From Cyanobium sp. Cruz-8D1 (GTDB lineage Bacteria > Cyanobacteriota > Cyanobacteriia > PCC-6307 > Cyanobiaceae): a stretch of 53,078 nucleotides of DNA. Where the stretch lies: assembly GCF_024345975.1 (NCBI RefSeq), contig NZ_JAGQCD010000024.1, positions 1-53,078 of the forward strand, written 5' to 3'. The position numbers and the translations under genes were made by a program. Every line of letters begins with the position of its first letter. The first letter of the stretch is position 1. The notes under the pieces are model-generated. The model searched no databases. It saw nothing but the letters and a program-made list of their open reading frames with translations, and was not told the origin of the DNA. Below, in pieces: positions 34,314 through 43,025 of the stretch.

Positions 34314-35134
34314 TCAGCCGGCCGGCCGGCAACCCTCGAACCACATCACGTGGCGGGCATGGTCGTAATCCTTGTACTGGCCCGTCAGCTGGATGCCCTG
34401 GCGGCCAGACAACTGATCTGGGTCAGGAAGCGGAACTTGCCGAACTTCAGGGCCAGATCGTTGGTGGACCTTGGAATGTCGTAGTCGATGCGATAAGCGC
34501 CACCGTCTTTGGTGACATAGGCCACCCGGCCCTTGATCGTGAAGGTTTTTCCCTGGTAGCGGGAGGGAATCGTGGCCGCGTTGGTGTCGGCTTCCTGGGA
34601 GATCTGCTGCGACAGCATCAAGGCCTCGATGACGACCGGGGCGGCCGACGCCATGGCCCCCCGGCTGCGCTCTGCGGCGGCGATGCCTTCGGAGCCACCC
34701 TTCAAGGCGCCCAACATGGCGCACAACTCGGTGCGGGCGCCATTGGCACCGGCCAACATGCCAGCCGGGAGTTTGGCCTCCATCTTGACCGTGGCGGCAC
34801 CCGCCGCCGACTGGGCCGTGGCGATGATCGGGAACGGCCTGGCAGCACCCGATCGGGGCTGCTCCAGCAACAGGCTGCCATCGTCAGCCTCTTCACTGAG
34901 GATGTCGTAGCCCCGGCCGGCAGCAATGCCGCGCAGCTGGCGAATCGCCACCGGCACAGACAGGTCGTCGACGCTGACTGCCGCGTTGAAACAAATCCCG
35001 GACAGGGGGTTGCCGACCTGGGCGAAAGTGTCTTCGCAGCTGCCAGCGCGGGCCGCCGAAGGCAGGGCCAGGGCCAAGGCCAGACCGCCCAGGGGAACCA
35101 CGAATCGAAGGGCTGGAAGGAATAAACGCGTCAC
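34314..35134 (-). pseudogene. Secreted protein with OB-fold end, frameshifted
   Basis: A GTG start precedes a signal peptide (TRLFLPALRFVVPLGGLALA), then a ~150-residue domain with Cys (GSCEDTFAQVGNPLSGICFN), then an OB-like (tRNA_anti-like) domain FTIKGRVAYVTKDGGAYRID. The frame ends early at SCLAARASS. One base away, another frame carries the expected close RQGIQLTGQYKDYDHARHVM and WFEGCRPAG. A 1-nt loss near 34400 would explain it. Either the gene lost its last strand or the base is an error. Confidence 0.7.
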
Positions 35135-35240
35135 TCGCTGTCGGTTGCCGACTCTACCGAGGCCCTCAAGGGAGGAGACTTTCGCAGGATTCGCTGCGGT
35201 TGCTGAACGACTGATCAGATGGCCGGGCAGCGGCTCGTTG

Positions 35241-35966
35241 TCAGGCCACAGCAAAGACATCCTGCATGGCGTCCGCCAAGTCCTTCAGCATGGGTCCGCT
35301 CTCACCGGAGTAGGACGACCCGTGCATGACGGCAAGGGTCTCCGGCTGAAGCTGGGCGCAACCGGCAAGCCACCCTTGCGTCTGTGGGGTGTAGGGCAGA
35401 TAGCCGGCCAATGGGCCCTGCTGCATTTGCCGCATGCCAGCAAGGGCTGGGCCGATCAGATCGTGAGTGACAACGGGCTGAACGTCGCCGAAGTGATGAA
35501 AGAGATCGGAGCAGAAGAGGGTTTTCCGGGTCTCCTCAAACAACAGGCCGGCATCCCAGCCATGGGGCAGATGGGGCGAAGGAAAGAACCGAAAACGATA
35601 CGTCCCTGTTTCCAGAACATCCTCAGGCATCAGACCACGGGCAGGTCTGATGGCGTAGTCATCGACGCTGACGACTTTCCCGACGAACGTGCAGACCGGC
35701 TCGGCCTCTGGCGCCGCTTCCAGCCAGTGGTTGAGGCCACCGATCTCGTCGGATTCAAAATGGCTCCAGGCCACGTAGCGAAGCTTGCCTGGATCCATCA
35801 ACGTCGCCACCGCGTCCCTCAGGAGGGGATGCATTCCCTTCAGGCCGGCGTGAAACAACAACGGCTGTTCATCACGAACCAGAAAGTGATTGAACTGCAG
35901 ATCAAGCTCTGGGACGTAGATGGATAACCGGAACAGATCCGGCGCAATCTCTGTGACGTTGGTCAT
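35241..35966 (-). CDS. Metallo-beta-lactamase-fold protein, ODP/flavodiiron-like
   Basis: The 241-residue protein resembles the diiron MBL domain of flavodiiron proteins: NHFLVRDEQPLLFHAGLKGM, the metal motif SHFESDEIGGLNHW (H-x-E-x-D), PSPHLPHGWDAGLLFEE with a ligand His, and SDLFHHFGDVQP. No flavodoxin domain follows, so electron input would need a partner. Oxygen or NO handling, or sensing, is possible. The ATG at 35966 gives MTNVTEIAPDLFRLS, the usual start. Confidence 0.82.
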   Translation of the reverse strand: MTNVTEIAPDLFRLSIYVPELDLQFNHFLVRDEQPLLFHAGLKGMHPLLRDAVATLMDPGKLRYVAWSHFESDEIGGLNHWLEAAPEAEPVCTFVGKVVSVDDYAIRPARGLMPEDVLETGTYRFRFFPSPHLPHGWDAGLLFEETRKTLFCSDLFHHFGDVQPVVTHDLIGPALAGMRQMQQGPLAGYLPYTPQTQGWLAGCAQLQPETLAVMHGSSYSGESGPMLKDLADAMQDVFAVA

Positions 35967-36005
35967 GGTGGATGCAGGAGCGCAACAGTGGTCCAAGCAG
36001 CCAGA

Positions 36006-36347
36006 TCATTCTGCTGCCGTTCCTTCCCAGGCCCCCGGATCCCGGTAGGTCTCCGCCGGCAGCGGTCCCGCCAGGCGCCGCTCATCGCTGGGGTTGAGGG
36101 GTCCGGCCAGCAGTTCGGCCGCGGTGATACGGGCCGATGGCGGCAGGGCCGGCTGGTCGGGGTCGAAGGCGGTGGGGTGGGTGATGCTGCTGGAGAAGCC
36201 CCGGAAGATCAGCAGCTCAAAGGGTTCGTCCTCCCCCGGCGCCGGCAGGAGGCCGACCAGGCGCAGCACCCGGTCGGGGCGCTCGCGGCTGATCGTCTCC
36301 AGCGCCGCCAGCAGGGCCGCAACGGAGGGGGAGGCGGCGTCGGTCAT
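36006..36347 (-). CDS. Conserved cyanobacterial protein, unknown function
   Basis: The 113-residue protein has the conserved core RPDRVLRLVGLLPAPGEDEP then FELLIFRGFSSSITHPTAFD. This pattern is found across cyanobacteria and in plant plastid proteins, but no function is known to me. It is 4 bp past the stop of the DUF3177 gene on the same strand, so the two are probably cotranscribed. Confidence 0.7.
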   Translation of the reverse strand: MTDAASPSVAALLAALETISRERPDRVLRLVGLLPAPGEDEPFELLIFRGFSSSITHPTAFDPDQPALPPSARITAAELLAGPLNPSDERRLAGPLPAETYRDPGAWEGTAAE

Positions 36348-36351
36348 GGGC

Positions 36352-36969
36352 TCAGAACTCGCCGGCCACCCGACCCAGCCGCGGCAGGCGCACCACCAGC
36401 CACTGCAGCAGCCCCACCGCGTAGGCCACCAGGGCCACATAGCCCACGAAGGCGGCCACCCCTGGCGTCCACGCCCCGCCGAACACAAAGGCGAACACCC
36501 TGGCCACCACCCCGTGCAACCCCAGGGGGGCCTCCAGCCAGGCCCGGCAGAGGCGCAGGCTGGCGTCGGCGCCACCCATGCAGGGCAGGGCGGTCACGGC
36601 CAGGCTCGCCCCGGCCAGCGACAGCAGGGTCAGGCTCCAGCGCCAGAGGCGCAGGGTGAGGGGCAGGGCGCGCCAGGGGGGCATGTCGGCCAGCTCCTCG
36701 TTGAGATCCACCCAGAACCACAGGGTCACCACCACCAGCAGCGGCGCCACCACCAGCAGCAGGAAGCCGGCGGGGCGGTTGTCGGTGAGCAGCAGCAGGG
36801 CGATCAGCTGCAGGCTCGCCACCTTCCAGTAGAGACCCATCAGACGCACCAGCGCCTGCTCCTTGCGGAGGGCCGCCCAGAGGAGCAGCACCAGCGGCAG
36901 CCCAACGGCGAACAACATTCCCAGCCGCACGTCGAGCCAGACCAGGGAGCGATAGAGCTGTTCCGGCAC
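36352..36969 (-). CDS. DUF3177 membrane protein
   Basis: The 205-residue protein has 5 or so membrane segments: VRLGMLFAVGLPLVLLLWAA, VASLQLIALLLL, GFLLLVVAPLLVVVTLWFWV, LTLLSLAGASLAVTAL, and AAFVGYVALVAYAVGLLQWL. The pattern PEQLYRSLVWLDVRL at the start and FWVDLNEELADMPPW in the middle match DUF3177, confined to cyanobacteria. A GTG start is used because the family begins there; the frame runs much further upstream antisense to FIST. Divergent from FIST by 60 bp. Confidence 0.82.
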   Translation of the reverse strand: MPEQLYRSLVWLDVRLGMLFAVGLPLVLLLWAALRKEQALVRLMGLYWKVASLQLIALLLLTDNRPAGFLLLVVAPLLVVVTLWFWVDLNEELADMPPWRALPLTLRLWRWSLTLLSLAGASLAVTALPCMGGADASLRLCRAWLEAPLGLHGVVARVFAFVFGGAWTPGVAAFVGYVALVAYAVGLLQWLVVRLPRLGRVAGEF

Positions 36970-37029
36970 GTCCGCTCGGTTCGGTAAGACGCCATTATCC
37001 GTGTGCTCCCCAGGCGATAGGGTCCGGTG

Positions 37030-38364
37030 ATGGGTTCCCTCCCCTCCTTTCCCTGGCTGCAGCGTCGCCCCGACGGCCCCTGGTGCCGCACCGCCCTCGG
37101 CCGGGACGCCTCTCTGCAGGAAGCGGTCAACCAGGTGTTCGAGCAGCTCCGGGGCGCCCCGGAGGCCGACCTGGCCCTGGTGTTCGCCTCCGCCAGCTAC
37201 GCCAGCGATCTGCCGCGGCTGCTGCCCCTGCTGCAGCAGAAATTGAATGCCGGCCACTGGCTCGGCTGCGTCGGCGGCGGTGTGGTGGGCACCGATCCGG
37301 CCGGCGCGCCCCATGAGATCGAGCACCAGCCGGCCCTGGCGGTCACCCTGTTGCGGCTCCCCGGCGCCAGCCTGCGCCCCTTCGCCATTGACACCACCGC
37401 CCTGCCCGACCTCGATGGTCCGGCCGAGCCCTGGCGCGAGCGGGTGGGGGCCGAGCTGGAGGAAGGCCAGTCGATGCTGCTGCTGCTCGATCCCACCGGC
37501 ACCGCCATCAACGACCTGATCAGCGGCCTGGATTACGCCTATCCGAACACCACCAAGGTGGGCGGCATCGCCGGCCCCCACAGTGCCGCCCACGGCTCGC
37601 TTCTCTTCAGCAGCGGGGCCAGCGGCGACACAGGTCGCGGCACAACGGACACCGCCGACACCGTCCGCACCGGCGCTGTGGGCTGCCTGATCAGCGGCTC
37701 CTGGCGGCTCGATCCGCTGGTGGCCCAGGGCTGCCGGCCGATCGGCCCGGTGCTGGAGGTGGAGCAGGCCCAGCGCAATGTGGTGATCGAAGTGAGCTGC
37801 GGCAGCACCCGCAACAGCCCCGTGGCGGCCCTGCAGTCGATCCTCACCGACCTCACCCCGGCCGAGCGGGAGCAGGTGAAGCACTCCCTGTTCCTCGGTG
37901 TGGGACGCAGCGATTTCAGCCTTCCCACGGCCGACCTCACCCCCGTGGCGGAGGTCCCCGGCTCCTTCCTGGTGCGCAACCTGATCGGCGTCGATCCCCG
38001 CAATGGCGCGGTCGCGGTGGGCGAACGCATGCGCGTCGGCCAGAAGGTGCAGTTCCAGCTCCGCGATGCCGAGGCCTCCCGGGACGAATCCCGTCAATTG
38101 CTGGCCGGCCAGTCGCGGCGTCGCCGCGAGCCCCTGGCCGCCTTCCTGTTCGCCTGTCTGGGGCGGGGCGAAGGCCTCTACGGCGAAGTCGACGGCGACG
38201 TGAGCCTCTGCCGGGAGGTGTTCGGCACCGTGCCCATCGCCGGTCTGTTCTGCAACGGCGAGATCGGCCCGGTGGGCGGCACCACCCACCTGCACGGCTA
38301 CACTGCCAGCTGGGGCTTCCTGGTGCCGAACGAGCCGCCCGGGGGCAGCGCCGCGCCGCTCTGA
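37030..38364 (+). CDS. FIST-domain sensory protein
   Basis: The 444-residue protein contains a FIST N domain (ADLALVFASASYASDLPRLL, then LGCVGGGVVGTDPAG, and the AINDLISGLDYAYPNTTKVG loop) and a FIST C domain (FLVRNLIGVDPRNGAVAVGE, MRVGQKVQFQLRDAEASRDE, and the closing VAGLFCNGEIGPVGGTTHLH-like stretch). FIST domains bind small molecules, proposed to be amino acids, and usually act as sensors. Here it is alone, without kinase or cyclase output domains. Its stop overlaps the trmB start (TGATG), so they are coupled. An ATG one codon upstream is equivalent. Confidence 0.9.
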   Translation: MGSLPSFPWLQRRPDGPWCRTALGRDASLQEAVNQVFEQLRGAPEADLALVFASASYASDLPRLLPLLQQKLNAGHWLGCVGGGVVGTDPAGAPHEIEHQPALAVTLLRLPGASLRPFAIDTTALPDLDGPAEPWRERVGAELEEGQSMLLLLDPTGTAINDLISGLDYAYPNTTKVGGIAGPHSAAHGSLLFSSGASGDTGRGTTDTADTVRTGAVGCLISGSWRLDPLVAQGCRPIGPVLEVEQAQRNVVIEVSCGSTRNSPVAALQSILTDLTPAEREQVKHSLFLGVGRSDFSLPTADLTPVAEVPGSFLVRNLIGVDPRNGAVAVGERMRVGQKVQFQLRDAEASRDESRQLLAGQSRRRREPLAAFLFACLGRGEGLYGEVDGDVSLCREVFGTVPIAGLFCNGEIGPVGGTTHLHGYTASWGFLVPNEPPGGSAAPL

Positions 38365-39080
38365 TGGTGCGCCAGCACGTCAATCCGCTCAGCCGGATCC
38401 ACCAGCTGGCACGGCCCCTGCCGCCGCTGATCGAGCTGTTCGCCGATCCCTGCCGGCCCCTGCATCTCGACATCGGCTCCGCCCGGGGCCGCTTCCTGCT
38501 GGCCATGGCCCCCCTGGCGCCGCAGCGCAACCACCTCGGCCTGGAGATCCGCCGGCCCCTGGTGGAGGCCGCCGAGGACGACCGCCGCCGGGACGGGCTG
38601 ACCAACCTGCGCTTCCTCTACGGCAACGCCAACGTCAACCTGCCGGACTGGCTGGCACGCCTGCCCGCCGGCCAACTGGAGCTGGTCACGCTGCAGTTCC
38701 CCGACCCCTGGTTCAAGCTGCGCCACCGCAAGCGCCGGGTGCTGCAGCCTGCCCTGCTGCTGGCGATCGCCGCCGCCCTCGCCCCCGGCCGCAGCCTGTT
38801 CCTGCAGAGCGATGTGGAGACGCTGATCGCCCCGATGCGGCAGCTGGTGGAGGTCAGCGGTGCCTTCGAGGCCGCCGGGCCCGAGGAGTGCGGCCCCGAG
38901 CGCAATCCCCTGCCGGTGGCCACCGAGCGTGAAGACCAGGTGCTGGCGGGGGGCCTGCCGGTGCACCGCAGCCTCTACCGCCGCAGCAGTGCCCCTTTGC
39001 CGCCGCTGGCCGATCTGGAAGCCCAGCTGGAGCCCACCACCAGCGGCACCGATAATCGCCTCGACGCTGCAGCGGATTGA
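38364..39080 (+). CDS. trmB: tRNA (guanine-N7-)-methyltransferase
   Basis: The 238-residue SAM-dependent enzyme methylates G46 in the variable loop of tRNAs. Motif I is LHLDIGSARGRFLLAMA, followed by NHLGLEIRRPLVEAA, and the family signature is LVTLQFPDPWFKLRHRKRRV. Length is normal, with a short divergent C-terminus. The start overlaps the FIST stop, and the stop overlaps the next start (TGATG), so the run is translationally coupled. Confidence 0.95.
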   Translation: MVRQHVNPLSRIHQLARPLPPLIELFADPCRPLHLDIGSARGRFLLAMAPLAPQRNHLGLEIRRPLVEAAEDDRRRDGLTNLRFLYGNANVNLPDWLARLPAGQLELVTLQFPDPWFKLRHRKRRVLQPALLLAIAAALAPGRSLFLQSDVETLIAPMRQLVEVSGAFEAAGPEECGPERNPLPVATEREDQVLAGGLPVHRSLYRRSSAPLPPLADLEAQLEPTTSGTDNRLDAAAD

Positions 39081-40390
39081 TGGTGCCTGCCCCAGCTCCC
39101 GTGCCCCTGCTGCTGCGCTGGCAGGGGCTGCTGGCCGGCCGGCCCGCCGGCCGACTCGGCGCCCACCTGCCCCTGCTGGCGGGCTGGATCCTCTGCGCCC
39201 TGCTGGCCGGCCTGCCCCTGGTGACCCGGGCGGGCCTGAGCCTGCTGATCGCCGCCTCCGCCCTGCTCTGGGTGGTCTGGGCCCTGCGCACCCCGCCGGG
39301 TCGCCTCGGCGCCATCAACCTCTGGCTGCTGCTGGTGATCGGCATCGCGGTGGTGGCCACCGGCTTCTCGCCCGTGCCCAAGGCCGCCCTGGTGGGGCTG
39401 GTCAAGCTGCTCAGCTACCTGAGCGTCTACGTCCTGATGCGCCAGCTGCTGGCCACCGCCCCGGTGTGGTGGGACCGGCTGGTGGGCGCCCTGCTGGCCG
39501 GTGAACTGATCACCAGCATGATCGGCATCCGCCAGCTCTACGAAGCTCCTGGCGCCCTGGCCCGCTGGTCGGACAACAACTCCGTGGCCGAGGGCACGGT
39601 GCGCATCTACAGCACCCTGGAGAACCCCAACCTGCTGGGCGGCTACCTGCTGCCGATCCTGCCCCTGGCCGTGGTGGCGCTGCTGCGCTGGCAGGGGCGG
39701 GGCCGGCGCCTGTTCGCCCTGGCCAGCCTGGTGCTGGGCCTGGTGGCCCTGGTGCTCACCTACAGCCGCGGCGCCTGGATGGGCCTGGTGGCCTCCCTCG
39801 GCCTGCTGGCCCTGCTGCTGGTGCTGCGGCAGACCCGCGACTGGCCGCCGTTGTGGCGGCGCCTGTTCCCCCTGCTGCTGCTCGTGGGCGCCACCGTCGT
39901 GCTGGTGCTGCTGGTCACCCAGGTGGAGCCGCTGCGGGTGCGGGTGATGAGCCTGGTGGCGGGCCGGGAAGACAGCTCCAACAACTTCCGCATCAACGTC
40001 TGGACCTCCGCCCTGGCGATGATCCAGGACCGCCCCTGGATCGGCATCGGCCCCGGCAACAGCGCCTTCAACCTCATCTATCCCCTGTATCAGCAGCCCA
40101 AGTTCAACGCCCTCAGCGCCTATTCGATCCCCCTGGAGCTGCTGGTGGAGGCCGGCATTCCGGGGCTGCTCGCCGGGCTGGGCCTGCTGCTGAGCGCCGT
40201 GAAGGTGGGTCTGGGCCAGTGGCGCAGCAGCGCCCCCCTGGCCCTGCCGAGCCTGGCGGCGGTGGCCGTGTTCGCCGGGCTGGGGGTGCAGGGCCTCACC
40301 GACACGATCTTCTTCCGGCCGGAGGTGCAGCTGATCGGTCTGTTCAGCCTGGCCACCCTCGCCGCCGCGGCGGCGGATCCCCTGCCATGA
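39080..40390 (+). CDS. ictB: IctB-type O-antigen-ligase-like membrane protein
   Basis: The 436-residue protein has ten or so membrane segments and the Wzy/O-antigen-ligase core: LEEN-like TLENPNLLGGYLLPILPLAV, LTYSRGAWMGLVASLGLLAL, and a large loop with RINVWTSALAMIQDRPWIGI plus GPGNSAFN. It matches cyanobacterial IctB, once proposed as a bicarbonate transporter, though its fold resembles polysaccharide ligases and its true role is open. It is coupled to trmB upstream and the BadF-type kinase downstream (ATGA). Confidence 0.88.
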   Translation: MVPAPAPVPLLLRWQGLLAGRPAGRLGAHLPLLAGWILCALLAGLPLVTRAGLSLLIAASALLWVVWALRTPPGRLGAINLWLLLVIGIAVVATGFSPVPKAALVGLVKLLSYLSVYVLMRQLLATAPVWWDRLVGALLAGELITSMIGIRQLYEAPGALARWSDNNSVAEGTVRIYSTLENPNLLGGYLLPILPLAVVALLRWQGRGRRLFALASLVLGLVALVLTYSRGAWMGLVASLGLLALLLVLRQTRDWPPLWRRLFPLLLLVGATVVLVLLVTQVEPLRVRVMSLVAGREDSSNNFRINVWTSALAMIQDRPWIGIGPGNSAFNLIYPLYQQPKFNALSAYSIPLELLVEAGIPGLLAGLGLLLSAVKVGLGQWRSSAPLALPSLAAVAVFAGLGVQGLTDTIFFRPEVQLIGLFSLATLAAAAADPLP

Positions 40391-41379
40391 GGCTGATCGC
40401 CGGCTTCGACGCCGGCCAGACCCACACCAGCTGCCGCCTGGCGCTGGTGGGGGAAGGCCAGTCGTCCCATGTGGGCAGGGTGATCGGCGAGGGCGAGGGC
40501 CCTGGGGTGTGCCACCTGGCGGCCCCTGAGGGCCCTGGGCGTTTCGGCGCGGCCCTGCGGGAGAGCCTGGTGCGGGCCCGGGCCCATCTCGTCGACGCCC
40601 GCCAGCCCGCCGGCACGGCCGTTCTGGTGGCGGCCGCCGTCGGGGCCAGCGGCATTGAGCAGGGAACGGCGGTGCAGGGGCAGGGCCGGGCACTGGCGGC
40701 GGCCGCCCTGGGGCTGGCCCCGGAGCGGCTGGTGGTCACCGGCGATGAGCGCACCGCCCTGCGGGGGGCCTTCGGGGACGGGGCCGGCCTCGTGGTGATC
40801 AGCGGCACCGGCAGCATCGCCGTCGGCCGTGACGGCCATGGCCGTGAGCACCGCTGCGGCGGCTGGGGCTGGCTGCTGGATGGGGCCGGCTCAGCCATGG
40901 ACATCGGCCGGGACGGCCTGGCCCTGAGCCTGCAGATGGCCGACGGCCGCCTCCCCGACACCCCCCTGCGGCGGACCCTGTGGGCGGCCCTGGATCTGGA
41001 CCCGGACGACCCGGGGTCTCCGCAGCGGCTCAAGGCGCTGGTGGTGGCCGACGGGTTCGGCCCCGCCGGCTTCGCCCGTCTGGCGCCGGTGCTCGACCGG
41101 CTGGCCTCTGCGGGCGACCCCCAGGCCGTCGCCGTGATGGAGAGAAACGCGGCGGCGCTGGCGGCGCTGGCGGCGGGGGTGGCCCGGGGCCTGGATCTGG
41201 TGGAGCCAGCGGTGTGCCCGATGGGCGGGGCGCTGATCCATCTGGAGCAACTGCGCCGCCCCTTCGCCCGCAGCCTGGACCAGGTCTTGCCCGGCAGCCG
41301 CCTGGTGACGGCCGCCGGTGATGCCTGCCAGGGGGCCCTGGCGATGGCCGCCGCCCTGCTGGCAGGGCCTCCGACTTAG
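40387..41379 (+). CDS. BadF/BadG-type ATPase, sugar-kinase-like
   Basis: The 330-residue protein has the ASKHA nucleotide-binding signature: phosphate-1 LIAGFDAGQTHTSCRLA, phosphate-2 VISGTGSIAVGRD, and the glycine-rich GWGWLLDGAGSAMDIG loop. This is the pattern of N-acetylglucosamine kinase-like members of the BadF/BadG family. Sugar phosphorylation is likely; the substrate is unknown. It overlaps the ictB stop by 4 nt (ATGA) and closes the FIST-trmB-ictB run. Its 3' end overlaps the convergent hupE by 4 nt. Confidence 0.85.
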   Translation: MRLIAGFDAGQTHTSCRLALVGEGQSSHVGRVIGEGEGPGVCHLAAPEGPGRFGAALRESLVRARAHLVDARQPAGTAVLVAAAVGASGIEQGTAVQGQGRALAAAALGLAPERLVVTGDERTALRGAFGDGAGLVVISGTGSIAVGRDGHGREHRCGGWGWLLDGAGSAMDIGRDGLALSLQMADGRLPDTPLRRTLWAALDLDPDDPGSPQRLKALVVADGFGPAGFARLAPVLDRLASAGDPQAVAVMERNAAALAALAAGVARGLDLVEPAVCPMGGALIHLEQLRRPFARSLDQVLPGSRLVTAAGDACQGALAMAAALLAGPPT

Positions 41380-41975
41380 GCCGCCAGCGGAACCAGGGCC
41401 AGGGCGCCGCCGAGCACCGCCAGGAGCAGGGCCAGGCGGGCGGTCCAGACCAGGGGCAGACGCCGCATCGCCAGGAACGAACCACCACTCACCAGCAGCG
41501 AGGCCGCCAGGGCGCCGGCCCACCAGCCAAAGGCGGAGCCATCGACGGGGGCCTCACCGCCGTGCAGCAGGGCGTGCAGGGCCACCGCACCGGCCACCAG
41601 GGAGCCAGCGAAGGCCAGCCCGGGGCTGCGGCCATCACGGTGGGAGCGCAGGATCAGCAGCGCCACCGCCGAGATCGCCAGGGCGGCCAGCACCTCAGCG
41701 AAGGGCAGGGCAAAGCCCGTGGCCCCCACCAGGCCCCCCAGCACCGCACCGGCCAGGCCCCAGAGCAGCAGCTCGGCGGACACGTAGGAGGCGGCCGCAC
41801 CGACGCCGACCAGCAGCAGCAGGTGATCGACCCCGGAAATGGGGTGGAGGAAGCCGTGGCCGAGGCCGCCGTGGGCCAGGCCATGGGCCTGGGCCGGCTG
41901 GCCGATCAGCACGAAACCGAGGCTGGCCGCGCCCCCCAAGAGGATCCAGGAGCGGAGGCCGGAAAAGTGGGTCAT
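41376..41975 (-). CDS. HupE/UreJ-family metal transporter, first of two
   Basis: The 199-residue protein begins with a signal-like segment SWILLGGAASLGFVLIGQPA and His-rich mature start AHGLAHGGLGHGFLHP. It has the family motif HPISGVDHLLLLVGVG and further segments to about 6 in total. HupE/UreJ proteins take up nickel or cobalt. The upstream leader holds a cobalamin riboswitch on the same strand, which argues for cobalt import tied to B12 level. The ATG at 41975 is chosen. Confidence 0.9.
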   Translation of the reverse strand: MTHFSGLRSWILLGGAASLGFVLIGQPAQAHGLAHGGLGHGFLHPISGVDHLLLLVGVGAAASYVSAELLLWGLAGAVLGGLVGATGFALPFAEVLAALAISAVALLILRSHRDGRSPGLAFAGSLVAGAVALHALLHGGEAPVDGSAFGWWAGALAASLLVSGGSFLAMRRLPLVWTARLALLLAVLGGALALVPLAA

Positions 41976-42018
41976 CGAGGTTCCCGGTCCGCGCCGGGGA
42001 TGGAAGGAACGGTTCACG

Positions 42019-42142
42019 GCGAGCGTTCTGGCTGAGGGTGACCCCATCACAGCTGCGGGACAGCGCCGGAATGACGACGGGGCGAACCCAGCCGTGCACC
42101 GGACTTTCCTCGTTTCCTCCCGGAGGTGGACCCCGGGAACCG
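42019..42142 (-). promoter_or_regulatory. Cobalamin riboswitch upstream of the first hupE-like gene
   Basis: Reading the minus strand, GGAAAGTCCGGTGCACGG-type elements precede the B12-box-like block GCTGTCCCGCAGCTGTGAT (42064-42046) and a tail CAGAACGCTCGCC. The same 19-nt block and tail occur in the plus-strand element at 42225-42352. It lies 45 bp upstream of the hupE start. Boundaries are approximate, judged by conserved blocks and not by a covariance model. Confidence 0.82.
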
Positions 42143-42224
42143 TGAGCCCATTGTGACCGCAGCCGGTGACGTTGCCGCCCGATGACCGCAGCTTCTGACC
42201 GGGAAGGGGGGAGGATGGCCCCCA

Positions 42225-42352
42225 AGGGTTCCTTCCCTTCACGGGGAGGACGCAAGGAGGAAAGGCGGTGAGGGGTTTCCCGAGTCCGCCGCTGTCCCGC
42301 AGCTGTGATGGAAACCTGGCTTCCCGGCCCGGCGTCCTCAGTCAGAACGCTC
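42225..42352 (+). promoter_or_regulatory. Cobalamin riboswitch upstream of the second hupE-like gene
   Basis: The leader starts near GGTTCCTTCCCTTCACGGGG, goes through GAGTCCGCCGCTG, and contains GCTGTCCCGCAGCTGTGAT (42291-42309) and a CAGAACGCTCACC tail. Blocks match the cobalamin (B12 box) class and its twin on the other strand. It ends about 45 bp before the start at 42399. It should reduce expression when adenosylcobalamin is abundant. Confidence 0.85.
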
Positions 42353-42398
42353 ACCCCCACTCGACCCATTTCCTGCCGGCGAGGACCGGAGACTTTTC

Positions 42399-43022
42399 AT
42401 GACACTGCCTTCTTTGGCTGAGCGGCGCGGCCTCCTGCCGATCGCCCTCGCCGTTGTCTGCGCCCTGCCCCTGCTGTTGGCCGCCCCGGCTTCGGCCCAC
42501 CACGTGATGGATCTCACCGGCATGAAGCCCGGTGTCCTCACCGGGCTGCTGAGCGGCCTGGCCCACCCGATCCTCGGGCCCGACCACCTGCTGTTCCTGC
42601 TGGCCATCGGCCTGGTGGGCATCGTCCAGCCCTTCCGCTGGGTGCTGGCCCTGCTGGGCTGCGGGCTGGTGGGCAACGCCCTGGGGCTGGCCCTGCCGGG
42701 CTTCCCCTGGATCGAGCCGCTGGTGGCCCTGTCGGTGGCGCTCACCGGCCTGGTGCTGGCGCGCCGCCTGCCGCCGGCCGTGCTGGTGCCCGCCTTCCTG
42801 CTGCACGGCTACGCCCTCAGCGGCGCCGTCCTCGGCTGGGAACCGGCCCCGATCGGCTTCTATCTGGCCGGACTGCTGGTCAGCCAGGCGCTGCTGCTTC
42901 TCGTGGCCCTGACAGCGGTGAGGCGCTGGCGCCAGAACGCTTCCAGCGCTGCGGTGAGTCTCACCGCCGGCCTGCTGATGGGCATCGGCCTGGCCTTCAC
43001 CTGGTCGGCCGTGGTGGCCTGA
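42399..43022 (+). CDS. HupE/UreJ-family metal transporter, second of two
   Basis: The 207-residue membrane protein has a signal-like start LLPIALAVVCALPLLLAAPA, then SAHHVMDLTGM, the motif HPILGPDHLLFLLAIGLVG, and five more segments. It is a clear paralogue in type of the protein at 41376-41975, but with a different N-terminus and little identity outside the motif. The cobalamin riboswitch upstream implies cobalt uptake. ATG start with GACTTTTC upstream. Confidence 0.92.
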   Translation: MTLPSLAERRGLLPIALAVVCALPLLLAAPASAHHVMDLTGMKPGVLTGLLSGLAHPILGPDHLLFLLAIGLVGIVQPFRWVLALLGCGLVGNALGLALPGFPWIEPLVALSVALTGLVLARRLPPAVLVPAFLLHGYALSGAVLGWEPAPIGFYLAGLLVSQALLLLVALTAVRRWRQNASSAAVSLTAGLLMGIGLAFTWSAVVA

Positions 43023-43025
43023 ACC

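Noticed and set aside
40387..41379. Calling the BadF-type protein a specific N-acetylglucosamine kinase
   Set aside because: Only the ATPase fold is visible; substrate specificity cannot be read from motifs alone.
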